Below, piece after piece: positions 1-8,299 of a stretch of DNA of 64,000 bases. The position numbers and the translations under genes are program-made. Positions within the stretch are counted from its first letter, which is position 1. Each line of letters starts with the position of its first letter. Origin of the DNA: Dyadobacter sp. MSC1_007. Its GTDB lineage: Bacteria; Bacteroidota; Bacteroidia; Cytophagales; Spirosomataceae. The notes below the pieces were generated by a model that had not been told where the DNA came from, made no database searches, and saw nothing but the letters and a program-made list of their open reading frames with translations. The stretch covers positions 186,001 through 250,000 of the forward strand of contig NZ_JAMOZL010000010.1 of the NCBI RefSeq assembly GCF_023667495.1, written 5' to 3'.

Positions 1-1
1 A

Positions 2-811
2 GACATGGGTTTGTTTGCCTCGTTCTTATCCAAAATGCTCGCCGCCAGAAAATATAAGATATGTTTTGAGTCTTCGCTGCGTATTAAGAAATCAATCGGC
101 ATTCAACGCGGTAAAAACGATGCGATCGATGCGCTCAGAATCGCCCGTTATGCCTGTAATAACTTTAATTCATTACACTTTCGGACTATCCCCCGACAGT
201 GTATCGCCGATTTAAAAGGTCTGACAGCCGTTCGTAAACGACTTTTGAAAACCCGAAAACTACTCTCTCAAAGTAAGAAGATGGAGGACTATTACCTGCA
301 TGAAGAAAGCGATTTGATCTGTACTAAATTGTATGCGAATACACTGACAGCCATCAAGGAAGACCTAACCACCGTTGAAAGAAAAATACTGAAGGTGATC
401 GAAGCCGATGAGCAATTAGCTCGAATGATCAGGATAATTACTTCTGTCCCCAGAATTGGGAAGGTGACCGCAGTTCAAATCGTGATTGCCACCAATGAAT
501 TTCAATGGATTGCCTGCCCAAAGAAATTCGCCAGCTACTGCGGTGTTGCCCCGTTCCAGCTAAAATCGGGTACCAGTCTAAATTCACGAGCAAAAGTGTC
601 GGGCTTAGCAAATCGCGAGTTAAAGAGCTTGATCCACATGGCCGCTATTGGTTACGCCAAAAAGAGCCGGACAGACTTTCTGGCCAAATACTATCGACGG
701 AAAATCGAAGAAGGAAAGAGACCAATGTCGGTGCTTAATGCGGTCCGCAACAAATTAATACATAGAATTTTTTCATGCATTAAGACGGGTACCACATTTG
801 TAGACATTTAA
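2..811 (+). mobile_element. IS110-family transposase, 5' end cut off by window edge
   Basis: The reading frame is open to the left edge, so the gene begins upstream; the first ATG inside the window (position 5) is probably internal. IS110 transposases are usually about 320-400 residues and about 269 are visible. Two family hallmarks are present: the end of the DEDD (RuvC-like) domain, seen as GKNDAIDALRIARYA, and the C-terminal Transposase_20 domain with PRIGKVTAVQIV, FASYCGVAPF and SGTS, which carries the catalytic serine. These enzymes use a DEDD/Ser active site and, as recently shown for the family, a structured bridge RNA from the element's non-coding end. The 3' flank here is strongly structured (next entry). 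I am confident of the family; whether the element is intact cannot be judged. Confidence 0.88.
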
Positions 812-817
812 GATATG

Positions 818-980
818 GGGGCCAACTGTACGTAAATTGCTGCGGCGACGTGTAGGCTCAATACCTAGCCATTCAGCTTAGCTTACTACGTACAGGCCAG
901 TGTTGATTCAGTTTATCAGAACGGCGTACAGGAAATACCTATAACCCGTCTTAATAGCTGAGGAGCTGGGCCCCCTATTA
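818..980 (+). ncRNA. Candidate IS110 bridge RNA / structured element end
   Basis: Directly after the transposase stop there is no ORF but clear pairing potential. CTGTACGTA at 826-834 is an exact inverted repeat of TACGTACAG at 887-895. With a short bulge the helix continues through GGCC (820-823) and GGCC (895-898). Inside the loop GGCT (855-858) can pair with AGCC (867-870). GGGGGCC near 817-823 is answered by GGCCCCC at 969-975, which would close a fold of about 160 nt. Elements of the IS1111 branch of IS110 carry their bridge RNA downstream of the transposase, and this size fits. The role is inference from position and fold; the target-binding and donor-binding loops were not identified. 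Confidence 0.4.
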
Positions 981-1050
981 AATCGCCTTGATTTTAAATT
1001 GCATTTGCAAGTTCCTCGAAGGTCGGCCAAAGTCCCCGTGAAATTCGTCT

Positions 1051-1350
1051 CTAACTTGTCATGCTACGGGTTTCCCATGAGCTGCCCAGAGGCGTCAGGC
1101 GGGCCAGGTTGAACGAAAAATACTGCGCCGTATGATCGATGTCACGGGCCGCATTTTTGAGAATATACAGAGATGAAAGTATTTCGGGAATTGACGCGGG
1201 TTATCCCGCCAAGGTAGATAAGGGATGCCAAGTAAAAATACTCTCAACGAACTCAATGGCGTTAATAATGCTATCGTTTGATATCTCCTCTGGCTAGTCA
1301 CCCATTCGAAATTCGAAAGGCTGTTTGATCCCTTTTTCACTGTGTTTATC
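1051..1350 (-). pseudogene. Decayed ORF of unknown family
   Basis: Read on the minus strand in one frame, this stretch gives protein-like text interrupted by a TAG near 1293 and a TAA near 1201. The pieces are about 19, 30 and 49 residues, the last including ILKNAARDIDHTAQYFSFNL and ending at a natural TAG at 1051-1053. Mixed composition, hydrophobic spacing and absence of low complexity suggest a former coding region broken by two nonsense mutations. I do not recognise the family. It sits between the insertion sequence tail and the recombinase genes, so it may be passenger DNA of the mobile element. An overlapping 101-residue ORF in another minus frame looks less protein-like and was not annotated. 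Confidence 0.35.
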
Positions 1351-1379
1351 TTAATGCTGTGAGAAATGGCATTGGGGGG

Positions 1380-1574
1380 ATGAAGAAAGGCAACGATCAA
1401 AAAAGAGACCAGGTTCAGCGGGTGATTACCGAACTAGCTGCCATAGGTGAAGATATCACCTATGAACAGGCCGAAGCAATGATGGATTCAATGCAACAGC
1501 TAGTTACATTGGTTATAAATCAGTATTTTCGTAAATCACTGCTTCGAGAAAATACTTCTTCAACAAACATTTAA
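1380..1574 (+). CDS. Small protein upstream of serine recombinase
   Basis: This ORF encodes about 64 residues beginning MKKGNDQKRDQ, with an acidic, helical middle (ITYEQAEAMMDSMQQL) and no membrane segment. The frame is open from an ATG at 1359, but the ATG at 1380 follows a G-rich stretch (GGGGGG) that can serve as a ribosome site, so I chose it. The stop lies 5 bp before the recombinase start, which implies cotranscription and possibly translational coupling. Its position suggests an accessory or regulatory role for the recombinase, but this is inference from neighbourhood only. No family was recognised. Confidence 0.5.
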   Translation: MKKGNDQKRDQVQRVITELAAIGEDITYEQAEAMMDSMQQLVTLVINQYFRKSLLRENTSSTNI

Positions 1575-1579
1575 CTTCT

Positions 1580-3187
1580 ATGCTACGCGCGATTCTTTAC
1601 GTCAGAGTCAGCACAGACGAACAGGCGGAAAAAGGCTATTCTCAAAGGGACCAGGAAGAAAGACTACGAAATTGGTGCCGGATTAACCAGATTGAAGTCG
1701 TCGACGTCCTCTTTGAAGATCATTCCGCCAAAACGTTTCTCAGACCACAGTGGCAATCTTTATTAAATCGGCTCAAAACCAACAAAAGATCCAACATCGA
1801 CCACATTCTGTTTACAAAATGGGACCGGTTTAGTAGAAATGCAGGCGATGCATATCAGATGATCAGCCTTCTTCGCAAACTAGGGATAGACCCACAGGCC
1901 ATCGAACAGCCACTGGATCTGCGGGTTCCTGAAAACAAGATGATGCTCGCTTTTTATTTGGCCGCCCCGGAAGTCGAAAATGATCGCCGGGCGCTCAACG
2001 TTTTCCATGGCATGAGGCGTGCAAAAAAAGAGGGAAGATGGGTGGCAACTGCACCAATTGGTTATCGAAATGTGACCACACCTGACGGGCGTAAAACGAT
2101 AGTTCCCGACGAAATCAAGGCACCACTTATTAGGTGGGTGTTTGAGGAATTAGCCATTGGTCGATTTAATTCCGAACAAGTTTGGAAAATGGCAGTCAAG
2201 CGGGGCCTGAAATGTAGCAAGAATAATTTTTGGCTGGCAATCAGAAACCCTGTGTATTGCGGTAAAATACTAATTCCCAAGTTTGAGAACGAGAAAGCCT
2301 ACCTTGCCCAAGGCCTTCACGAGCCAATCATAACTACAACTACTTTCGATAGAGTGCAGGACGTTCTTTCGGGAAGGAAAAGAAATCCCTTCAATAAACC
2401 AAAAATTGTCTCGAAAGACGAGTTGCCCCTTCGAGGATTTCTTATCTGCCCGGAATGTAATCGAAAGCTTTCTGGAAGTGCCTCGAAAGGGAAAAAATAT
2501 TATTATCACTACTACCACTGTAAGACGCCATGCGGCGTGCGATATAAAGCCGAGGAAGTAAATGAAAAATTTAAAGCGCAGCTAGGAAAGCTGATTCCTC
2601 GCCCAGGAAGAATGAAAATCTATTCGGAACTGGTTCTGGCTCGATTCAAAGAAGAAGCTCAAAGGAGAAATAAAAACCGGCGTGATCTGCTCGAAGAACT
2701 TGATAAGATTAATACACGAATGCAAAATGCCCGCATCAAAATGGTCGATGGCTTTTTGAGTCCGGAAGATTTCCAACAGATAAAAGAAACGTGTCTTAAA
2801 CAGGCGTCCGAATTGGAAAAAAAACTTGACAGTTTTTCTTCTGACCAGGTAGAAATTACACATTTATTAAAGAAGACCCTTACGGGACTCGAACACCTCT
2901 CAACAATCTATGAATCAGGAACTTTGGAAGAAAAAAGACAGCTCCTGGGTTCGATCTTTCCCGAAAATTTGATATTTGACGGAATTGAAGTTCGAACACC
3001 TCGGTTAAACGAAGGGGTTGATCTTATCTATCAGATTTCCAGTAAGTTGCAAGGTAAAAAAAATGGGACAAATCCGTTTAAATTGGACTTGTCCCCTGTG
3101 GTGCGCCCGAAGGGATTCGAACCCCTATCGGTGGTACCGGAAACCACAATTCTATCCATTGAACTACGGGCGCGGACGTCGGCTTAG
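1580..3187 (+). CDS. Large serine recombinase (integrase/resolvase family)
   Basis: The N-terminal resolvase domain (about residues 1-150) has the catalytic serine in YVRVSTDEQ, followed by QRDQEERLRNW. A recombinase domain (about 165-280) contains APIGYRN and NPVYCGKI. A zinc ribbon (about 295-330) has CPECNRKLSG and a later C..PCG. A long charged coiled coil follows (about 345-440). This is the standard plan of large serine integrases, which insert and excise mobile elements through a phosphoserine link. The last 29 codons or so (from residue 507) are antisense to a tRNA-Arg gene, and the codons just before them are antisense to its terminator. The annotated C-terminus is therefore probably set by the insertion site, not by the original gene. 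All catalytic domains are intact and upstream of that tail. Confidence 0.9.
   Translation: MLRAILYVRVSTDEQAEKGYSQRDQEERLRNWCRINQIEVVDVLFEDHSAKTFLRPQWQSLLNRLKTNKRSNIDHILFTKWDRFSRNAGDAYQMISLLRKLGIDPQAIEQPLDLRVPENKMMLAFYLAAPEVENDRRALNVFHGMRRAKKEGRWVATAPIGYRNVTTPDGRKTIVPDEIKAPLIRWVFEELAIGRFNSEQVWKMAVKRGLKCSKNNFWLAIRNPVYCGKILIPKFENEKAYLAQGLHEPIITTTTFDRVQDVLSGRKRNPFNKPKIVSKDELPLRGFLICPECNRKLSGSASKGKKYYYHYYHCKTPCGVRYKAEEVNEKFKAQLGKLIPRPGRMKIYSELVLARFKEEAQRRNKNRRDLLEELDKINTRMQNARIKMVDGFLSPEDFQQIKETCLKQASELEKKLDSFSSDQVEITHLLKKTLTGLEHLSTIYESGTLEEKRQLLGSIFPENLIFDGIEVRTPRLNEGVDLIYQISSKLQGKKNGTNPFKLDLSPVVRPKGFEPLSVVPETTILSIELRARTSA
3056..3095 (-). terminator. Rho-independent terminator of tRNA-Arg
   Basis: Arms 3065-3075 (GGGACAAATCC) and 3085-3095 (GGACTTGTCCC) form an 11-bp stem with one wobble and a 9-nt loop. 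On the minus strand the stem is followed by eight U residues (forward A tract 3056-3063). It lies 3 bp beyond the encoded CCA of the tRNA and inside the recombinase reading frame. Confidence 0.75.
3099..3173 (-). tRNA. tRNA-Arg (anticodon CCG)
   Basis: The minus strand folds into a full cloverleaf. The acceptor stem is GCGCCCG (3173-3167) with CGGGCGC (3109-3103), and the D arm is GTTC...GAAT. The anticodon stem GTGGT/ACCAC closes the loop TTCCGGT, giving anticodon CCG, which reads the arginine codon CGG. The variable loop has 4 nt, and the T arm is AGGGG-TTCGAAT-CCCTT. Discriminator A is followed by an encoded CCA (3101-3099). It overlaps the 3' end of the serine recombinase frame on the opposite strand, which marks it as a likely integration target of the element to its left. 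Confidence 0.95.
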
Positions 3188-3299
3188 AGGCCTTAACGGG
3201 GTGCAAATATAGCCCGTATTTTGATTTTTGGCTATTGCAGGCGAAAATTGTTTTGAAATTTTTCGGCTCAAAACGGCCTGCAATCACCGCAGACGAGCA

Positions 3300-4628
3300 T
3301 CAATCGGCTATTTTGCCATTCACTTTCACGTTACTCAGCTCAAAATCATTGACTACCGATTTGTCGTAAGCAGCATTTTTGGCGACGATATTCAGGTTGT
3401 CGAACCGGAACCTGGATAGTTTGTCGTACTCGCCCGGACTCACGTCGAAAAAGACTTCGCATTTCAGGTTGATGTTTTTCAGACTGATATTGTCGCAATA
3501 GGATAGGGGAACGTCTTTCCGGCCTTTCAGATCGAAAAATTGCTTCCAGGGCTTCACGTAAATGAGGCTGTGCGCGTAGCCGTCGATGTTTTCAACGCTC
3601 ACAAACTCATACTTCTGCGGTGTATCCGGGCGCATTTTCAGCCACAACACGCGCATCGCGTTGGTGATATGGCAGTTGCGCATCACCACGTTTTTGTTGT
3701 GGATAGCCTCGCTTCCGCAGGTGAGGGCGGCGTGACAAAACCCGAATTCGCAATCCTCGATAATGATATTGGTGTTGCTGCCATTACCCGGATCTTTGTC
3801 GGCGTACGGCCCTTTTCCGCCTTTTAATGCAATAGCATCGTCATTTACGGCCAGATAGCAGCCTTTGATGAGCACATTACTGCAGACGTCGAGGTCGATA
3901 GCGTCAGTGCTGGGCGCTTTGATTGGTTCGTGCGGGGCGGTAATGCGTACATTCAGGATTTTGATGTTGTTGCATTGATAATAGTGGCTTGTCCAGAAGC
4001 CTGAATTTTGCAGCCTTACATCCTGCACTTGTACATCATTACTTTTCCAGATAAACACGAGGCGGGGGCGCGACACTTCCAGGTTGGTGCAGTTTGGGTT
4101 CTCTTTTCTTCTCTGCCAGAACGCCTTCCAGTAATTGAGCCCATTGCCATCAATGGTGCCTTTTCCGGAAATGGTAAAGCCATTTACGCCATATGCGTTC
4201 ACCAAAGCAGGGAAATAGTCCAGATTTTGACCTTCCATCCGCGACTGCATGCTCGGGTAGTCGGCTATCTTGTCCGAACCTTTGAGAACGCCGCCTTCGG
4301 AAACATACAAATGCGTTTTTGGTTTGAAAAACAATGCACCGCTCAGAAAAATGCCTTTCGGGACCACGATTACGCCGCCACCTTGTTTGGAAGCCAGATC
4401 GATTATTTTTTGAATAGCAGCCGTTTGCACCACCATGCTGTCGCGCACGGCTCCATGTTCGGTAACGACAAATTGTTTGCCAAGATTCTTTAAATCGATC
4501 TTCGAACTGTCTGAAAACCAGGCTGGTATTTTCGTGCCGTCCGGAAAATTAGCGGACCTGCCGGTTTGTGCTAAACAGGACGCAGAAAGGCAGACAATAT
4601 GGAAAAGAAGCAGACAAAGTTTTGCCAT
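3300..4628 (-). CDS. Glycoside hydrolase family 28 (polygalacturonase-like), secreted
   Basis: The protein has about 442 residues from the chosen start MAKLCLLLFHIV, which opens directly into a signal peptide ending near CLAQ; the longer ATG at 4664 would add 12 residues and overlap the upstream gene. The rest is a right-handed beta-helix with many short GxxxI/NV turns. GH28 catalytic aspartates are visible in STDAIDLD and VNDDAIALKGG. The usual GHG motif is replaced by TCGSEA, and the later RIK region reads WLKMRP. That pattern points to an exo-acting or side-chain-modified pectin substrate, but this is not proven. It is the third gene of an operon with the Tm-1-like pair, about 32 bp behind the TIM-barrel gene. 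Confidence 0.82.
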   Translation of the reverse strand: MAKLCLLLFHIVCLSASCLAQTGRSANFPDGTKIPAWFSDSSKIDLKNLGKQFVVTEHGAVRDSMVVQTAAIQKIIDLASKQGGGVIVVPKGIFLSGALFFKPKTHLYVSEGGVLKGSDKIADYPSMQSRMEGQNLDYFPALVNAYGVNGFTISGKGTIDGNGLNYWKAFWQRRKENPNCTNLEVSRPRLVFIWKSNDVQVQDVRLQNSGFWTSHYYQCNNIKILNVRITAPHEPIKAPSTDAIDLDVCSNVLIKGCYLAVNDDAIALKGGKGPYADKDPGNGSNTNIIIEDCEFGFCHAALTCGSEAIHNKNVVMRNCHITNAMRVLWLKMRPDTPQKYEFVSVENIDGYAHSLIYVKPWKQFFDLKGRKDVPLSYCDNISLKNINLKCEVFFDVSPGEYDKLSRFRFDNLNIVAKNAAYDKSVVNDFELSNVKVNGKIAD

Positions 4629-4660
4629 GACCGCGGTTAGTGATTTATCAGTAAAAAAAC

Positions 4661-5527
4661 TCAATTTCTTGTCAAACCAATGCTCTTGAAATCCCTCGTA
4701 AGGTTGGTAAGCGACTGTTCTACGCCCATGCGTTCCAGCGATGAGGCACCTACGAAACCGTGTACATCGGTTTTGCTGAGGATCATGCGAACGTCCTCCG
4801 GGGTATTCACCGGGCCGCCATGTGCGAGAAAGAATATGTCGGGATTGATTTCCCGGCCCGCATCGGCGATTTTTTGGGTTATTTCAATGGCATCGTCCAT
4901 GGTGCAGGTAGCATCCACCACACCGATAGAACCGCCTACCGTCGTGCCCACATGCGCTATAATGGCATCCGCGCCGACTTCGGCCATTGCTCTTGCTTCG
5001 TCGGGCGTCGCCACATAAACGATAGAAAATAAATCCATCATCGTCGCCAGTCTGATCATTTCTACTTCTTTGGCGAAGCCCATACCGGTTTCTTCGAGTA
5101 CCTGCCGAAAATGACCGTCCACAATGCTATGAGTAGGGAAGTTATTAACGCCCGAAAAGCCCATTTCCTTCACCCGGAGCAAATGGTGCCACATTCTGCG
5201 GCGCGGATCGGAGCCGTGTACCCCGCAAATCACCGGCACTTCTTCGACTACCGGCAACACTTCAAATTCGCCGATTTCCATCGCAACTGCATTGGCATCG
5301 CCATAGGCCATCAAACCCGCCGTAGACCCATGCCCCGCCATTCTGAACCTGCCTGAATTATATATGATAATGAGATCGGCACCTCCTTTTTCAATGAATT
5401 TGGCACTGATACCGGTTCCGGCCCCGGCTGCGATAATGGCTTTTCCCTGGTCGATGGTAGCCTTCAACCGGTCTCTTACTTCCTGTTTAGTATATGGATT
5501 TCCCTTCCCTGTCCACGGATTCGGCAT
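4661..5527 (-). CDS. TIM-barrel protein, phosphoenolpyruvate hydrolase-like family
   Basis: The protein has 288 residues and is soluble. It has the repeating beta/alpha rhythm of a TIM barrel: AIIAAGAGTGISAKF near the N-terminus, DLIIIYNSGR, VICGVHGSDP, ADAIIAHVGTTVGGSIG and FLAHGGPVNTPEDV towards the C-terminus. This matches the predicted PEP hydrolase-like TIM-barrel family, which in plants forms the C-terminal half of the tomato virus-resistance protein Tm-1. Here it is a separate gene, 64 bp downstream of the gene for the N-terminal half, so the two products probably act together. The reaction is not established for the bacterial proteins. Confidence 0.82.
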   Translation of the reverse strand: MPNPWTGKGNPYTKQEVRDRLKATIDQGKAIIAAGAGTGISAKFIEKGGADLIIIYNSGRFRMAGHGSTAGLMAYGDANAVAMEIGEFEVLPVVEEVPVICGVHGSDPRRRMWHHLLRVKEMGFSGVNNFPTHSIVDGHFRQVLEETGMGFAKEVEMIRLATMMDLFSIVYVATPDEARAMAEVGADAIIAHVGTTVGGSIGVVDATCTMDDAIEITQKIADAGREINPDIFFLAHGGPVNTPEDVRMILSKTDVHGFVGASSLERMGVEQSLTNLTRDFKSIGLTRN

Positions 5528-5591
5528 AAGCTATTTAGTATAATATTGTATTGAGATTGATTTTTGTGATTGCAAAAGTACACAGCGGGAT

Positions 5592-6848
5592 TTATCTCCT
5601 TTCACTTTTTACGCCCCGATCTGCTTTTCGCATGAGATCGAGTAATATATCCACGAGAAGCAAAGCGAATTGCGGATCATTAATATGCAGATTCGCGTCT
5701 ACAACCTGCACATGGTCGCCAGCATGCTCCCTGATGGAGTTAAAAAGTGCATGATCTGCGTTCGGATCATAGAAAATACCTCCCTCCGCATCCACTTGCG
5801 AAATGCCTTTCAACGGCAGCACCAACGAAACCGGTGCAGTTGAACGGTTCACCTTTTGTGCCAGCTGCATACCTAGAATGCGGTTTTCTTCCACGCTGGT
5901 GCGCATAAGCGTAACGTCGGGCGCCCAGCTGTACAGGTGCCTGTCCGCATAAACAGGCGGGATAGTGTCCAGATGTGCGAAATTCACCATATCCAGACAG
6001 CCCGGCACCACCACCTGAGGAATTCCGGCTTCTGCCGCCGCTGTGAGCCTGCCCGGACCAGCGCTGCATATCCCGCCGCAAAGATCGTCGGCCAGCTCGG
6101 TGGTGGTGACGTCGAGCACGGCATCGAAACGGCCTTCACGGATCAGCGATTCCATGGTTTTGCCGCCTACACCGGTCGCATGAAATGCCAATATTTCGTA
6201 GCCCGCATGAGTAAGCAATTCCGTGCATTTGTCGACGCAGGGCGTAGTGTTGCCAAACATGCTGATGGCGATCGTCCCTTTTGTGTTTTCCTTTTCTCTA
6301 TGAACGACATTGGCCATAGCACAAATGGCCGCGGCTGCTTGTCTCACGAGCAACCCGAGAATCTGGTTCATCCCTGCCACATCCACCACAGAAGGCATAA
6401 GCGTAATGTCCTTATCGCCAATCTGCCTGGACAAATCCTTAGCCGCCAGCGTAGTAAGGCACATTTTTGGTATGCCAAAAGGGATCTGATGCATAGCCGA
6501 GAGGGCAATATAAGTGCCGCCGCCACCGCCCATGCCCATTACAGCCTTGATCTTGCCCTCATTAAAGAGCCTGGCAGCGATGCGAGCAGCACCTTTTCCC
6601 ATAATGTCGATCGCTTTACCACGATCACGTTCGGTACGGAGGTTTGCAATATCATAACCGCCCTCCAATGCAACCAGATCGGATTCAAAATCTATAGGGA
6701 AGGCGTCCGTCGTACCAAATACGCCTGTATTGATCGTAATTGCCTTTTCACCAAGGCCGATGATGCATTCCCGCAGGAACGAGAACACATCGCCTTTGGT
6801 ATCAAAACATCCGAGTACCAGAATACTTTTTTCCGAATAAGAAGTCAT
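5592..6848 (-). CDS. Tm-1-like ATP-binding protein (UPF0261 family)
   Basis: The protein has 418 residues. The N-terminal part opens with SILVLGCFDTKGD, a typical UPF0261 start. It is followed by the glycine-rich GMGGGGGTYIALSAM and PFGIPKMCLTTLA, characteristic of the Tm-1-like ATP-binding domain. The C-terminal half contains FHATGVGGKTMESL and QVVVPGCLDMVNF. The plant Tm-1 protein joins this region to the TIM barrel encoded next door. The bacterial pair is widely conserved, but its substrate is unknown. It is the first gene of a three-gene minus-strand operon and is divergent from the DUF4153-like gene, with a 215-bp shared upstream region. Its own promoter was not clear to me. Confidence 0.85.
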   Translation of the reverse strand: MTSYSEKSILVLGCFDTKGDVFSFLRECIIGLGEKAITINTGVFGTTDAFPIDFESDLVALEGGYDIANLRTERDRGKAIDIMGKGAARIAARLFNEGKIKAVMGMGGGGGTYIALSAMHQIPFGIPKMCLTTLAAKDLSRQIGDKDITLMPSVVDVAGMNQILGLLVRQAAAAICAMANVVHREKENTKGTIAISMFGNTTPCVDKCTELLTHAGYEILAFHATGVGGKTMESLIREGRFDAVLDVTTTELADDLCGGICSAGPGRLTAAAEAGIPQVVVPGCLDMVNFAHLDTIPPVYADRHLYSWAPDVTLMRTSVEENRILGMQLAQKVNRSTAPVSLVLPLKGISQVDAEGGIFYDPNADHALFNSIREHAGDHVQVVDANLHINDPQFALLLVDILLDLMRKADRGVKSERR

Positions 6849-6992
6849 GGATTTAAAATTGATAAAAAAATGCTGCGGTCACAAATCCGGTAAAAAAGCT
6901 TTTATACGTCATATTGCAAGGGTTTCCTTCATGACTGTAAAAAGCTGCGGGCAATCCCGCATCTACCCTTGAAAATTTTTTTCACCGACCTG

Positions 6993-7022
6993 TTGCACGA
7001 TCAAAAACTATATTTAACTTTG
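6993..7022 (+). promoter_or_regulatory. Bacteroidota sigma-A promoter
   Basis: TTG at 6993-6995, a 19-bp spacer, then TAACTTTG at 7015-7022, an exact match to the TAnnTTTG -7 element. It drives the membrane-protein gene starting at 7064, leaving a leader of roughly 35 nt. Confidence 0.75.
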
Positions 7023-7023
7023 A

Positions 7024-7043
7024 ATTACAAAGTGCTTTGTAAT
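7024..7043. promoter_or_regulatory. 20-bp perfect palindrome, probable operator
   Basis: ATTACAAAG (7024-7032), TG, then CTTTGTAAT (7035-7043) form a perfect inverted repeat. It starts 2 bp after the -7 element and so covers the expected transcription start. That position fits a dimeric repressor. No regulator gene is adjacent, so the factor is encoded elsewhere; a PadR-type regulator is a guess from similar sites. Confidence 0.65.
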
Positions 7044-7063
7044 AACCACAAAATAGAACTTTT

Positions 7064-8299
7064 ATGCGCGAAGAAATCCTGTTGAACATCGACAATCCGG
7101 GCCAGCTTGAAAAGTTGTACCGGACCGACAAGCCGTCCTTCAAAACGGCATTTAATGACATCTACGGCCAATTGCGCGAGAACCCGCTGGCGGAAGGATG
7201 GTATCAGCGACTGAATTACAATGCCGACGATACGCTCTGGGGCACTCCGGAGGAACGGGTATTTGTAGTAGGCGCGTCCATTATCGCGGCATTGCTGGCC
7301 AAGGTGCCGGAAATGCTTTCGATAGATCCGGAGTATTTTTTTACCCGCAATGTAGGCTTCATCGTATTTCCATTTCTGATCGCCTATTTCGGCTGGAAAA
7401 ACAAAATATCGACCAAAACGGCGGTCGTGCTATCCGCGTTGACTTTACTGGCGGCTACATTCATCAATTTGCTTCCCCAAAATGGCCAGCCCGGTGATAC
7501 ACTGGTGTTGTCGTCCATCCATTTACCGTTCTTATTATGGTCTGTTTTAGGCTACACATTTGGTGGAGCCAGAGGGGGCTGGCTGGGTTTTTTACGGTAC
7601 AATGGCGAATTGGTGGTGATGTGCGCGCTGTTGTTAATGGCTGGCGGACTTACAAGCGCGCTGACAATGGGCCTGTTCAGGCTGATTGGCTGGGATATTG
7701 AGAAGTTTTATTTCAACTACATTGTAATTTGCGGACTGTCTGCGGTACCGATCGTAGCCACATTTCTGACCCAGGCACAGCCTACTTTGGTGAGCAGGGT
7801 TTCGCCGGTGATTGCCAAATTGTTCAGCCCTGTGGCGCTTGTGATGCTGGTCATATACCTGGGAGCAACGGTTATCTCCGGCAAAGATCCCTACAACGAC
7901 CGCGAGTTCCTTTTGATTTTCAATGTGTTGCTGGTAGGAGTAATGGCTCTGATCTTCTTCTCGGTCGCCGAAACTGCCCCCGACAAAAAGAATACAATAC
8001 AGGTACTAATTCTTTTCCTGCTATCGGCGGTAACCTTGCTGGTAAATGGAGTCGCCTTATCGGCAGTGTTGTTCCGGATCTCGGAGTGGGGGATAACACC
8101 CAACAGGCTCGCGGTTTTGGGTGCTAACGTTTTGATGCTCATTCATTTGGTATTGGTATGGGTGAAGCTGTTCGGGGCGCTCACAAAGCGGAACGAACTT
8201 AGTCTGGTAGGCAAGGTAATGGTGTTATTCCTTCCGGTCTACGGCATCTGGGCAGCGGTGGTAACCTTCGTATTCCCGCTGATATTCGGCTTTAAATAA
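7064..8299 (+). CDS. DUF4153-like multi-pass membrane protein
   Basis: The protein has 411 residues. A soluble N-terminal segment of about 65 residues (LLNIDNPGQLEKLYRTDK...) is followed by roughly ten hydrophobic membrane spans in pairs from VFVVGASIIAALL to the C-terminus. The segment SEWGITPNRLAVLGANVLML late in the protein resembles the conserved region of DUF4153 membrane proteins. Function is unknown. The gene is preceded by a strong-looking promoter and a perfect palindrome, so it is probably repressed under most conditions. Its 3' end overlaps the convergent sigma-factor gene by 8 bp, with no terminator between them. Confidence 0.65.
   Translation: MREEILLNIDNPGQLEKLYRTDKPSFKTAFNDIYGQLRENPLAEGWYQRLNYNADDTLWGTPEERVFVVGASIIAALLAKVPEMLSIDPEYFFTRNVGFIVFPFLIAYFGWKNKISTKTAVVLSALTLLAATFINLLPQNGQPGDTLVLSSIHLPFLLWSVLGYTFGGARGGWLGFLRYNGELVVMCALLLMAGGLTSALTMGLFRLIGWDIEKFYFNYIVICGLSAVPIVATFLTQAQPTLVSRVSPVIAKLFSPVALVMLVIYLGATVISGKDPYNDREFLLIFNVLLVGVMALIFFSVAETAPDKKNTIQVLILFLLSAVTLLVNGVALSAVLFRISEWGITPNRLAVLGANVLMLIHLVLVWVKLFGALTKRNELSLVGKVMVLFLPVYGIWAAVVTFVFPLIFGFK

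Noticed and set aside
1095..1400. 101-residue minus-strand ORF
   Set aside because: Its composition is poor for a protein, and a different minus frame over the same bases gives more convincing, though broken, protein text.
3078..3287. Short ORF antisense to the recombinase end
   Set aside because: It covers the tRNA-Arg gene and its flank; this is a known kind of false ORF.
5937..6893. 318-residue plus-strand ORF opposite the Tm-1-like gene
   Set aside because: It is a shadow frame rich in His, Arg and Cys; the minus-strand gene carries clear family motifs.
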